From positions 1 through 32,717 of the forward strand of contig JAGXIO010000203.1 of assembly GCA_024635555.1 (NCBI GenBank): a DNA stretch of 32,717 bases, in the 5' to 3' direction. Below are positions 10,181-18,348 of the stretch, in pieces. The position numbers and the translations under genes are program-made. Every line of letters starts with the position of its first letter. The stretch's first letter is position 1. The notes beneath the pieces were generated by a model. It was not told the DNA's origin. It did no database searches and was given only the letters and a program-made list of their open reading frames with translations. This stretch comes from Saccharicrinis sp. GTDB taxonomy: Bacteria > Bacteroidota > Bacteroidia > Bacteroidales > Marinilabiliaceae.

Positions 10181-10925
10181 TTACAACCACCCTGTCTGAT
10201 GCTCCGTGCCTCCACATCATCCACCTCCCGAATACGAGTTCGGGACGGGCTCTCCTTTTTTTAAGGAGGGGAATCCGTTGAGTGTTATATTTTGTCGGAT
10301 TAATGAAAATATTTCGTTGTAAGTGCGTATTTTCATTTTTGGTGGGGACTGCAAGGCTTGCAGGTTAAAGCAATATTAGAACCAACGGCGGCTCTTCACT
10401 TTCCCCTTTTAGAGGGAAGGGGAAGTACTCCCGAAAAGCGGGAGGGATGGGGATTGATAAAGTTGTTTTGCGTGAGGACTTTTTTCATCGGCACGGTTTA
10501 CAACCACCCCGTCTGCTATTTCGTACCTCAATAGCATCCACCTCCCGAATACGAGTTCGGGACGGGCTCTCCTTTTTTAAGGAGGGGAATCCGTTGGATG
10601 TTGCATTTTGCCAACTTAATGAAGATGCCTCGTTGTAAGTTAGTGTTTGATTTTTTTATGGGGACTGCAAGGCTCGCAGGTTAAAGCAATATTACAATCA
10701 ACGGCGGCTCTTCCTTTTTTTCCTGAGAAAAAGAGCCTGTCCCGCAGGATTGCGGGAGGAAGTACTGCGACGCAGTTGCAGGGATGGGGATCAATACAGC
10801 TCTTTTAAGTGCTTATTTTTTCAGCGGAAAGGCTTTACAACCACCCCTCCTTAAAAAAACAAGGCGGGGAATCCGCTGAGAGATAGATCTTCATCCAAGT
10901 TAGACTCATTTCGCTGTAAATCAAA
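10181..10925. repeat. Tandem array of a roughly 320-bp intergenic repeat, 2.3 copies
   Basis: Units start at TTACAACCACC at 10181, 10498 and 10835. The first two are about 317 and 337 bases long and share several blocks in the same order: CACCTCCCGAATACGAGTTC, GGAGGGGAATCCGTTG, a CTCGTTGTAAGT-type block, GGGGACTGCAAGGC, AACGGCGGCTCTTC and GGGATGGGGAT. The third copy is truncated and has lost the middle. Each unit contains G/C-rich hairpins such as CCCGAA/TTCGGG. No credible gene lies inside; the short frames differ between copies. It probably belongs to a dispersed, non-coding, hairpin-rich family of the genome. Confidence 0.85.
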
Positions 10926-10935
10926 GCCCATCTAT

Positions 10936-11007
10936 TACCGTCATACCCAAAGTGCTCAAAGAGCGCTTTCCAAGCTCTCCCCCATTTTGGGGGAGTTGGT
11001 GGGGGCT
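10936..11007 (-). repeat. 3'-end palindromic repeat after the LacI gene (copy 1)
   Basis: On the minus strand the repeat starts directly at the regulator's stop codon with GAAGCCCCCACC, then a CTCCCCC/GGGGGAG hairpin, the block AGCTTGGAAAG, a second small hairpin and CTTTGGGTATGACGG. The same series follows the T9SS amylase gene at 24892-24965 in the same orientation relative to that gene. The hairpins may act as a transcript 3' end, but no T-run follows, so it is not a standard terminator. Confidence 0.8.
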
Positions 11008-12033
11008 TCAATCCCTCATCTTGGTTGTGGATTCTCTTATTCTTAAAACAGGGGTAAGCACTTTAGTTTGTGGAATATGGACTTCGTCTTCGCTTTCAAT
11101 TTGCTTCATGAGTAGTTGTATTGCTTCTTTGCCCATTTCACTTCCCTTTTGTTCAACGGTGGATAGGGCCGGGTAAGCGATGGTAGCATTGGGGCCATCA
11201 CCAAAACCGATAACCGATATTTGCTCGGGCACATCGAAACCGTTTTTTATTAATACTTGCATCACGGCTATGGCAGTGGAATCGTTAACTGCAAATATAC
11301 CATCTATATGGTTAGCCATTTGAAGTATTTTTCCGGCATTGGCGTAAACTTCATCTTGGTTGTCGCATTTAATCACCAAATTAGAATCGAAAGCTATACC
11401 ATTTTCTTTTAGAGCATCTCTATATCCCTCCATGCGCCTCTGGCCAATCAACAGGTTTTGGGGGCCGGCCAGATGAAGTATCTTTTTGCATCCAATGGCC
11501 ATTAAATGATGTGTGGCAATTTTTGCTCCTGCAAAATCATCGATAAGTACCCTGTCGGCATCAATGCTTTCGGGTGCTCGGTCGAAGAATACAACTGGGA
11601 TCCCTTGATCTATTATATCTTGAATATGAGTCAAATCGTAGGTTGTTTTGCTTAACGATATCAATATGCCATCTACCCGGTTGTCGATCAAAGCCTGAGC
11701 GTTAATAACCTCCCGTTCATATTCCTCGTTCGATTGGCAAATCATAACGTTATATCCGGCGGCGTATGCCACCTTGTCTATCCCTGACAATACCGAAGAG
11801 AAAAAATAATGAACCAACTCGGGCAATATAATACCGATTGTATTGGTTTTGCTGCGACGCAGATTTAGGGCAAGCGCATTGGGCCTGTAATGAACCTTTT
11901 GGGCAAAGGCCTGCACCATTTGTTTGGTTCGCAAGCTAATGTCGGGATGATCCTTTAATGCCCTGGAGACCGTAGATGCTGAAATACCCAATATTTTTGC
12001 AATGTCTTTTATCGTAATCGGAGGTGTAACCAT
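11008..12033 (-). CDS. LacI/GalR-family transcriptional regulator of the alpha-glucan locus
   Basis: 341 aa, normal LacI-family length. The N-terminal helix-turn-helix is clear: ITIKDIAKILGISASTVSRAL (about 6-26) followed by the hinge region YRPNALALNLRRSKT. The rest is a periplasmic-binding-protein-like sensor domain beginning NTIGIILPELVHYFFSSVLS. It sits between the two divergent arms, and palindromes of the LacI type (central CG) occur upstream of both susC and the MFS gene, so it very likely controls both. The sites lie far upstream of the candidate promoters, which suggests activation, but this is inference. The effector is probably maltose or a maltodextrin. It replaces the SusR-type membrane sensor of Bacteroides starch loci, as in MalI-like systems of other Bacteroidota. 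Confidence 0.93.
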   Translation of the reverse strand: MVTPPITIKDIAKILGISASTVSRALKDHPDISLRTKQMVQAFAQKVHYRPNALALNLRRSKTNTIGIILPELVHYFFSSVLSGIDKVAYAAGYNVMICQSNEEYEREVINAQALIDNRVDGILISLSKTTYDLTHIQDIIDQGIPVVFFDRAPESIDADRVLIDDFAGAKIATHHLMAIGCKKILHLAGPQNLLIGQRRMEGYRDALKENGIAFDSNLVIKCDNQDEVYANAGKILQMANHIDGIFAVNDSTAIAVMQVLIKNGFDVPEQISVIGFGDGPNATIAYPALSTVEQKGSEMGKEAIQLLMKQIESEDEVHIPQTKVLTPVLRIRESTTKMRD

Positions 12034-12323
12034 GGGTTTGTGAAATATTATTTATTGTTGTCAGGTTAAAAATACAATAATTGTTCATAATACTACTGTT
12101 TTTAACAATACATTATTCAACTTATCGAGGAGGACGTTTATATCTTCTATTTGTGATACTTGAATTGTCTGCTACTGGGGTAACTTTTGTGCTACAATGT
12201 AACCTTTTCTTATAGCTTTAATTCCACAGATAACGTCGATTCTTGCAATTGTGGGAGCGAAAATTTGGTCTTTTAGTGTTTTTGGCGAAAAATAAAAACA
12301 TGTTATACAGCATGTTAATTTTC

Positions 12324-12361
12324 CGCAAACGATTCCGCAAACGACACCGCAAACGTTTGCG
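12324..12361. promoter_or_regulatory. LacI-family operator cluster upstream of susC
   Basis: CGCAAACG occurs three times at exact 12-base intervals (12324, 12336, 12348), and the last copy completes a perfect 14-bp palindrome, CGCAAACGTTTGCG (12348-12361). This is the classic LacI/PurR/CcpA-type operator form. The cluster lies about 65-100 bases upstream of the candidate -7 box, a position more usual for activation than for repression. Confidence 0.85.
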
Positions 12362-12426
12362 TTAAAAAATGTAATAAAACAAGATTTTGATGTTAACAAA
12401 TGTTTAATTCTAAGAGATATTTGTGT

Positions 12427-12434
12427 TAAATTTG
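12427..12434 (+). promoter_or_regulatory. Candidate -7 promoter box of the susC operon
   Basis: TAAATTTG matches TAnnTTTG, between the operator cluster and susC. No TTG -33 element stands at the expected spacing, as expected if the promoter depends on an activator. Position is by consensus only. Confidence 0.4.
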
Positions 12435-12578
12435 TTTTGTCCAAAGTATAATAAAATGTTTGAAAAACAAGATGTTATCCTTGTTATTAAGTTATTTAGT
12501 AACCGAACGCGGTTACGTCCATTGTTTTAAAATCTTAACAAAAATAATCATGTTTTATAATGTTAAATCTTTAGTTTT

Positions 12579-15554
12579 ATGATTAAATCATTTCGTTTCA
12601 GCAAAGTTATGCTGGCGTTGGCAGGTTTGTTTATGGTAGCAAATTTAGCCACAGCCCAGCAGACGACTGTTTCCGGTACGGTGATGGATGCCGGTATGGG
12701 TGGTCCCCTTCCGGGTGTTACCGTTTTAGTAAAAGGAACCACATCGGGTACTATAACTACTCCCGATGGAACCTACACCTTAACCGCCAATAAAGGTGAT
12801 GTTCTGGTGTATTCATTTATTGGTTTTTTAAGCCAGGAGGTTATGGTTGGTGACCAACAAACTATTAATATTCAGCTTCAACCGGATGTTATTGGTATGG
12901 AGGAGGTTGTTGTGATTGGTTATGGTACTCAGAAAAAAGAGGACAAAACCGGATCTGTGGTCAGTGTTTCTTCAAAAGATTTTAACAAAGGAAATATAAC
13001 TTCGGCTCAGGATCTTTTGGTTGGTAAATCGTCGGGTGTTGTTATCACCTCTACGGGCGGTGCACCGGGCAGTGGATCAACTATCCGAATCCGCGGGGGC
13101 TCTTCATTAAATGCCTCCAACGACCCTTTAATTATTGTGGATGGTATGCCCATCGAGAGTGTGGGTAACAACGTGAGCGGTAGTGCTAACGCACTTTCCT
13201 TTATCAATCCAAATGATATTGAAACTTTTACTGTATTAAAAGATGCTTCTGCCACTGCTATTTATGGTTCCAGAGCTTCCAATGGTGTTATACTTATTAC
13301 CACCAAAACAGGAGATAAGGGTAGCGATTTGAAAATTTCGTACAGCGGTAATGTATCCGTATCATCGGCTACAGACTATATCGACGTTTACTCAGGCGAC
13401 CAGATGCGAAAAATAGCATTGGATAACGAAGGTTTGTTTGGTGCAGTTAACTATAATACTTTGGGAACGGCTAATACAGACTGGCAAAAGGAAATATTCC
13501 GCAATGCTATCTCGCACGATCACAATGTTGCCCTTTCGGGTGCCTATAAAGTATTGCCTTACCGTGTATCTTTGGGATATACCGATCAGGTAGGTATATT
13601 GGAAAATACCGATATGCAAAGGTTTACAGGAGCTGTGAATTTGAACCCTACACTGTTGAAGGAAAGCTTAAAAGTAAATGTTAACGCCAAATTGATGAGC
13701 ACAAAGCATAACTTTGGTGACGATGGTGCTATCGGATCTGCCATTTCAATGGATCCTACCCAGCCCATTTACGACGAAGGAGCTGATGATTTTGATGGCT
13801 ATTACCAATGGCAAAATTATGGTGCAAATTTAGGCACCCCAAACCCTGTTGAGCAGGCTTTAGCCGTTGATAATACATCGGATGTAATTAGATTTGTAGG
13901 TAGCTTAAAGTTGGATTACTCTTTGCCAATGTTACCCGAGTTAATGGCTACTTTAAATGTGGCCACTGATTATGCCGAAAGTGATGGCGTGAACAACCGT
14001 CCGGTAACCTCTCCCTCTACATTAGTGCCAGGCGACTATGGTAAGCTAAGCGATTATGGCGATATCAATAAAAATAATCTGCTTGATTTTTACTTGAATT
14101 ATAATAATGAATTCAACGATAACCACAGGATGGATGCTACGGCAGGTTATTCGTGGCAACACTTTGAGCGCGAAGGAAGCAATTATACTCGTTCCATTGA
14201 AAGTTTGCCAAATCATCCCCTTGAAGTAGATAACGATACGGAATTTAAAACTGAGAACTTTTTGGTTTCGTTTTTTGGCAGGCTAAACTATGCGCTTAAA
14301 AACAAATATTTATTGACAGGTACCTTTCGTTACGACGGTTCGTCACGCTTTTCAGAAGACAACAGATGGGGTTTCTTCCCTTCGGCAGCCTTTGGATGGA
14401 AAATACATGAAGAATCATTTCTAAGGGATGTGGATGCGCTTTCAAACCTAAAGCTTAGATTAGGCTGGGGTATCACCGGACAGCAAGATGTAGGCGATAG
14501 CAACTATCCATACCAGGCTAAATACACATCTTCACAGAGTGGGTACTATTATTTAATTAACGGGGTATATATCCCTACCTTGCGACCTGAGACCTACGAC
14601 CCGGATATTAAATGGGAGGAAACCACTACGCAGAATATAGGTATTGATTTTGGATTTTTTAATGGAAGGTTAAATGGTTCCATTGATTACTATATGCGTG
14701 AAACAGAAGATTTGCTAAATGTTGTAGTTATCCCAAGCGGTAGTAACTTCTCGAATACATTACTCACAAACATAGGTAGCCTCGAGAATAAAGGGGTCGA
14801 AGTTTCTTTGGATTTTGTACCCATTTCTAAAAAGGATATGTCCTTGAATATTGGTTTGAACTTCACTCATAATAAAAATGAGGTTACCAGACTGTTGCTG
14901 AATGATGACCCCGATTATATTGGTGTTCTTATTGGAAGCGGAATGACTGGAGTAACACAAGTTACACGGGTGGGAGAGACCGCAAGATCTTTCTTTGTTA
15001 ATAAACAAATTTACGACATCAATGGTAATCCAATCGAAGGTATGTACCAAGATATTGCCGGAAAAGGTGGTGAAATAAGTGGCGACAATGCCAATAAATA
15101 CATATATCATAATCCCACACCTGATTACATATTTGGTTTCTCGGCTCGCTTCAACTATAAGCAGTTCGATATGTCAACCTCGTTGCGCGCTAATATCGAC
15201 AATTATGTACTGAACCAAGTGGCATCAGGTTCTTCATACGACCAGATGCAACAAATTGGTTATTGGAAAAACATGCCTACCCACCTGAGCGGAACTAACT
15301 TTGTGAAGCGCCAGTTTACATCCGATCACTTTGTAGAGAATGCATCATTCCTGAAAATGGATAATATAAGTGCAGGTTATCTCTTTAATAGGGTAGGAGG
15401 ACAAGATATCAGTGCTAGATTGAGTTTTACCGTGCAAAACGTATTTACCATAACCGAATACTCAGGGCTCGACCCAGAGGTAGATGGTGGGATTGATAAT
15501 AATTTCTACCCAAGACCCCGCACATTTACTTTAGGACTTAATCTTACATTTTAA
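12579..15554 (+). CDS. susC: SusC-like TonB-dependent outer-membrane transporter
   Basis: 991 aa. A signal peptide ends near residue 26 (NLATAQ). A CarboxypepD_reg-like beta-sandwich (about 29-105) contains GTTSGTITTPDGTYTL, then a TonB-box-like segment MEEVVVIGYGTQKK (107-120) leads into the plug domain (about 118-245, with IRIRGGSSLNASNDPLIIVD) and the large beta-barrel, ending in the outer-membrane signature FTLGLNLTF. It imports maltooligosaccharides across the outer membrane with SusD as lid, powered by TonB/ExbBD encoded elsewhere. susD follows after 14 bases and the operon continues to the SusF-like gene. It is the first gene after the operator cluster. Substrate is inferred from context. 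Confidence 0.96.
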   Translation: MIKSFRFSKVMLALAGLFMVANLATAQQTTVSGTVMDAGMGGPLPGVTVLVKGTTSGTITTPDGTYTLTANKGDVLVYSFIGFLSQEVMVGDQQTINIQLQPDVIGMEEVVVIGYGTQKKEDKTGSVVSVSSKDFNKGNITSAQDLLVGKSSGVVITSTGGAPGSGSTIRIRGGSSLNASNDPLIIVDGMPIESVGNNVSGSANALSFINPNDIETFTVLKDASATAIYGSRASNGVILITTKTGDKGSDLKISYSGNVSVSSATDYIDVYSGDQMRKIALDNEGLFGAVNYNTLGTANTDWQKEIFRNAISHDHNVALSGAYKVLPYRVSLGYTDQVGILENTDMQRFTGAVNLNPTLLKESLKVNVNAKLMSTKHNFGDDGAIGSAISMDPTQPIYDEGADDFDGYYQWQNYGANLGTPNPVEQALAVDNTSDVIRFVGSLKLDYSLPMLPELMATLNVATDYAESDGVNNRPVTSPSTLVPGDYGKLSDYGDINKNNLLDFYLNYNNEFNDNHRMDATAGYSWQHFEREGSNYTRSIESLPNHPLEVDNDTEFKTENFLVSFFGRLNYALKNKYLLTGTFRYDGSSRFSEDNRWGFFPSAAFGWKIHEESFLRDVDALSNLKLRLGWGITGQQDVGDSNYPYQAKYTSSQSGYYYLINGVYIPTLRPETYDPDIKWEETTTQNIGIDFGFFNGRLNGSIDYYMRETEDLLNVVVIPSGSNFSNTLLTNIGSLENKGVEVSLDFVPISKKDMSLNIGLNFTHNKNEVTRLLLNDDPDYIGVLIGSGMTGVTQVTRVGETARSFFVNKQIYDINGNPIEGMYQDIAGKGGEISGDNANKYIYHNPTPDYIFGFSARFNYKQFDMSTSLRANIDNYVLNQVASGSSYDQMQQIGYWKNMPTHLSGTNFVKRQFTSDHFVENASFLKMDNISAGYLFNRVGGQDISARLSFTVQNVFTITEYSGLDPEVDGGIDNNFYPRPRTFTLGLNLTF

Positions 15555-15568
15555 TTATTTAACAACAG

Positions 15569-17194
15569 ATGAAGATGAAAATTAAATTAAATATATTATT
15601 CGGAATCGCAATATCCGCATTGATGTTTACATCGTGTGTGAACGATTTAGAAGTGACGCCCATCGACCCTAGCAACGTGCAGGCGGGTAATTTGGGTGAC
15701 GACCCTGCTTATATGGAGCAGGCACTGGGTAAACTTTATGCCAGCTTTATCATATCGGGCCAAGGCGATGGACAGGCAGATATATCATCCTCTAACGACG
15801 GTTTCTTCATTTTGATGAGGGCGTTGTGGAACTTACAGGAAATAACCACTGATGAAGTGATGAATGCTTGGGGGGATGTTGGTGTCTCTGATTTGAACAC
15901 ACAGGCTTGGAGTGCACAGAACCCATTTTTGACTGCGGCATACCAACGTCTGAGCTTAAGTGTGACCTACTGTAACGATTTTTTGAACAATACTGCAGGG
16001 ACATCTAACCCTGACTTTATCAGATACCGTGCCGAGGCTCGCTTTTTAAGAGCATTGTCGTATTACTGGTTGATGGACCTGTTTGGTAACCCTCCATTCA
16101 CTACAGAAGCCGACGGAGTAGGCAAATATTTTCCTGAGCAAATCCAAAGAGCGCAATTGTTCCGCTTTATCGTTGATGAGCTAAAGGATATCGAAGCAGA
16201 TCTTGGCGAACCTGGATATTCTTATCCACAAGCCGATAAAGGCGCTTGTTGGATGCTATTGGCAAGAACTTATTTAAACGCTGAAGTTTACATAGGAGAA
16301 GCCAAGTGGGACAGTTGTAAAATATATAGCGACAAAGTAATTGAAAGCGGAGCCTATGAACTTGCAACGGATTACCGCCGTAACTTTAGTGCCGACAATG
16401 GTCGCCAAAACGGGAATAAAGAAATGATTTTTGCCTTTGCAGAAGACGGAACAAATACACAGGGTAACGGGGGAACTACTTTCCTCATACAATCATCAAG
16501 TGATGCGGTTTATATCCCTGCCGAGACTTACCACGGATTGACGTCTAATACGAACTGGAACGGTAATAGGGCTCGTAAACAACTGATGAATATTTTAGTG
16601 GATACGCTTAAAACGTATGGCAATGTGAACGTGCCTGCAGGGGATACTATATTTGCACAAGCTCCGGACAAAAGAGTTTTTTTAAGGCAAAAAAGAAGCA
16701 TCGATATTCCCATGGTTAACTCAAACGGAGACTTTGGTGTTGGTGTTTATAAATTCACAGCCAGAAATCACGATGGATCGCAGGCCGAAAACTATAACAC
16801 CACATTTGCGAGTACGGATTTACCAGTGTTTCGCTTTGCCGATGCCTATTTAATGCGTGCCGAGGCTTTGTATAATTCAGGTAACTCCGGTGATGCTGTT
16901 AAAGATATTAATATAGTGAGGCGCAGAGCCTATGGTAATAACAGCGGTGACCTGATCGCTTCTCAGGTAACAGACGAATTTTTGATCAACGAACGCGCCC
17001 GCGAGTTTTATTACGAAGGACAACGACGTACCGATTTAGTGCGTTTTGACCGATTTACTGGCGGAACGTACCTGTGGACGTGGAAGGGCGGTACATTTAA
17101 TGGTACTAGTACACCAAGTTATCGAGATATTTTCCCAATACCGGGCGATGAAATATCTGCTAATCCAAATATCACGCAAAATGATGGTTACTAA
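15569..17194 (+). CDS. susD: SusD/RagB-like surface glycan-binding lipoprotein
   Basis: 541 aa. The lipoprotein signal peptide ends at the lipobox MFTSC with lipidated C23. The N-terminal TPR-like helices are visible (RYRAEARFLRALSYYWLMDL), and the C-terminal part has the family hallmarks FRFADAYLMRAEALYNSG, NERAREFYYEGQRRTDLVRF and FPIPGDEISANPNITQNDGY. It forms the hinged lid over the SusC barrel and binds glucan at the cell surface. Starts at residue 1 or 3 (MKMK) cannot be separated by sequence. It is followed 19 bases later by the SusE-like gene. Confidence 0.96.
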   Translation: MKMKIKLNILFGIAISALMFTSCVNDLEVTPIDPSNVQAGNLGDDPAYMEQALGKLYASFIISGQGDGQADISSSNDGFFILMRALWNLQEITTDEVMNAWGDVGVSDLNTQAWSAQNPFLTAAYQRLSLSVTYCNDFLNNTAGTSNPDFIRYRAEARFLRALSYYWLMDLFGNPPFTTEADGVGKYFPEQIQRAQLFRFIVDELKDIEADLGEPGYSYPQADKGACWMLLARTYLNAEVYIGEAKWDSCKIYSDKVIESGAYELATDYRRNFSADNGRQNGNKEMIFAFAEDGTNTQGNGGTTFLIQSSSDAVYIPAETYHGLTSNTNWNGNRARKQLMNILVDTLKTYGNVNVPAGDTIFAQAPDKRVFLRQKRSIDIPMVNSNGDFGVGVYKFTARNHDGSQAENYNTTFASTDLPVFRFADAYLMRAEALYNSGNSGDAVKDINIVRRRAYGNNSGDLIASQVTDEFLINERAREFYYEGQRRTDLVRFDRFTGGTYLWTWKGGTFNGTSTPSYRDIFPIPGDEISANPNITQNDGY

Positions 17195-17213
17195 TCATTT
17201 AAAACTAATAAAA

Positions 17214-18260
17214 ATGAAAAATTACTTTAAAATATTAATTGCATTTGTTGGGGTGCTGGGCTTGTTTACTAGTTGTGAAAAAGACGGAGACCAGCTTGTG
17301 ATGCGCGAAAACGTAATTGCACCAACAATAACTACCATGCCGGATCTGACATTGTCCAGAGAAGATGGTGCCAACGAGCTTATTTTTAAATGCTCTCCGG
17401 TAGATCCAGGTTTTAACGCTTCGGTCAACTACTTTTTAGAAGCAAGCCCGGCAGGTAATGGTTTTGAGGATGTGGTTCTTTTATACAACGGCGTTACTTG
17501 TAACGAGATAAAGATGACCGTGAACAAACTTAATTCTATGCTCTTGGATATATTACCCGAAGATGCTACTTCTTCTGCCGAATTTAGGATTAGAGCCGTT
17601 TTAGAAACTGATGCAGGAGCTGGTGTTGAGGACTGGGAATATAATTCGGAACCAACAACTGCGGATGCTACTGTTTTTGGTCTGCTACGCCTAGATGTGA
17701 TGATCACAGGTGGTGCTGGCACACAAAAAATTGTTTCTTCGGCAAGCGATGGAAATTACGAAGGTTACATAAAATTTGAGGTAGGTGATTCATTCACACT
17801 TTCGGATCCTGATAACAATATTACTTACGGTGGAAGCAGCGGTGCGCTTGTTGTGGATGGCTCTCCTATTTCTGTTGAAGATGGGGGATGGTATAAACTA
17901 ACGGCTAATACGACCGATCTTACTTTTGAAAACCAACAGTATCTGGTTGGTATCGTGGGAAATGTAAATGATTGGTCTGCACCAGACTTGGTTATGGATT
18001 ACGATGCAGAAGGTAAGTTCTGGTACAGAAATGGGGTTGCAGTGCCTACCGGAGATATCAAATTTAGGCACAATGAGGACTGGAACAACGATTTTAATTT
18101 TGGTGTTGTTGATAATTCTGCGGATTTGGATTTTAAAAATTTGGAGTTGTACAATGATGGAGGTTCTCAAAATATTCCGCTGACAGCAGGTACATATGAT
18201 TTTAAGTTATGGATTAACTTAGACGGTTCGAGTAAAGCTTCCATTGTTCCAAGCAAATGA
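17214..18260 (+). CDS. SusE-like outer-membrane starch-binding lipoprotein
   Basis: 348 aa from the ATG at 17214, chosen because it gives a lipoprotein signal peptide (MKNYFKILIAF...LFTSC, C21); longer in-frame starts would overlap susD and hide the signal. The N-terminal region (about 30-130) resembles the SusE N-terminal Ig-like domain (TMPDLTLSREDGANELIFKC). The C-terminal region contains a starch-binding module of the SusE/SusF type (YLVGIVGNVNDWSAPDLVMD, then KFRHNEDWNNDFNFG). A middle segment (about 160-240) may be a degenerate second module. It should sit on the cell surface and help hold starch near SusCD. SusE homologues diverge strongly, so identification rests on domain patterns and position after susD. 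Confidence 0.85.
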   Translation: MKNYFKILIAFVGVLGLFTSCEKDGDQLVMRENVIAPTITTMPDLTLSREDGANELIFKCSPVDPGFNASVNYFLEASPAGNGFEDVVLLYNGVTCNEIKMTVNKLNSMLLDILPEDATSSAEFRIRAVLETDAGAGVEDWEYNSEPTTADATVFGLLRLDVMITGGAGTQKIVSSASDGNYEGYIKFEVGDSFTLSDPDNNITYGGSSGALVVDGSPISVEDGGWYKLTANTTDLTFENQQYLVGIVGNVNDWSAPDLVMDYDAEGKFWYRNGVAVPTGDIKFRHNEDWNNDFNFGVVDNSADLDFKNLELYNDGGSQNIPLTAGTYDFKLWINLDGSSKASIVPSK

Positions 18261-18283
18261 TAATAATTTGAATATTCTATTAT

Positions 18284-18308
18284 CCTGCCGTGCATTTAGC
18301 ATGGCAGG
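18284..18308 (+). other. Intra-operon hairpin between the SusE- and SusF-like genes
   Basis: CCTGCCGTGC (18284-18293) and GCATGGCAGG (18299-18308) form a 10-bp stem with one G-T wobble and a 5-nt loop. No T-run follows, so it is not a standard terminator; an RNA-processing or stability element is more likely. Confidence 0.6.
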
Positions 18309-18348
18309 TATTGGTAAAATGATATTGTAATTTAAGAATCAAAAACTT

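Larger units (their letters stand above)
12034..12578. promoter_or_regulatory. Divergent regulatory region between the LacI gene and susC
   Basis: 545 bases without a gene, about 35% G+C, holding the operator cluster at 12324-12361 and a candidate susC -7 box at 12427-12434 (TAAATTTG), which would give a leader of roughly 140 bases. An AACATG/CATGTT inverted repeat lies near 12297-12316. A 90-codon minus-strand frame (12172-12444) crosses the operators and looks like chance. No clear promoter for the LacI gene was found. Confidence 0.6.

Noticed and set aside
10447-10638. A 63-codon plus-strand frame inside the repeat array
   Set aside because: It straddles the junction of two repeat units and is not preserved in the other copies, so it is a by-product of the repeat.
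12324-12361. CGCAAACG repeats considered as a CRISPR-like array
   Set aside because: The units are 8 bases at 12-base spacing, with no room for spacers and no cas genes nearby; the palindromic end fits a LacI operator.
12172-12444. A 90-codon minus-strand frame in the LacI-susC intergenic region
   Set aside because: It crosses the operator repeats and the candidate susC promoter, has a cysteine-rich, low-information composition created by the repeated half-sites, and resembles no family I know.
17046-17213. A longer start for the SusE-like gene overlapping the end of susD
   Set aside because: It would place 56 residues before an otherwise perfect lipoprotein signal peptide; the start at 17214 fits the lipobox position.
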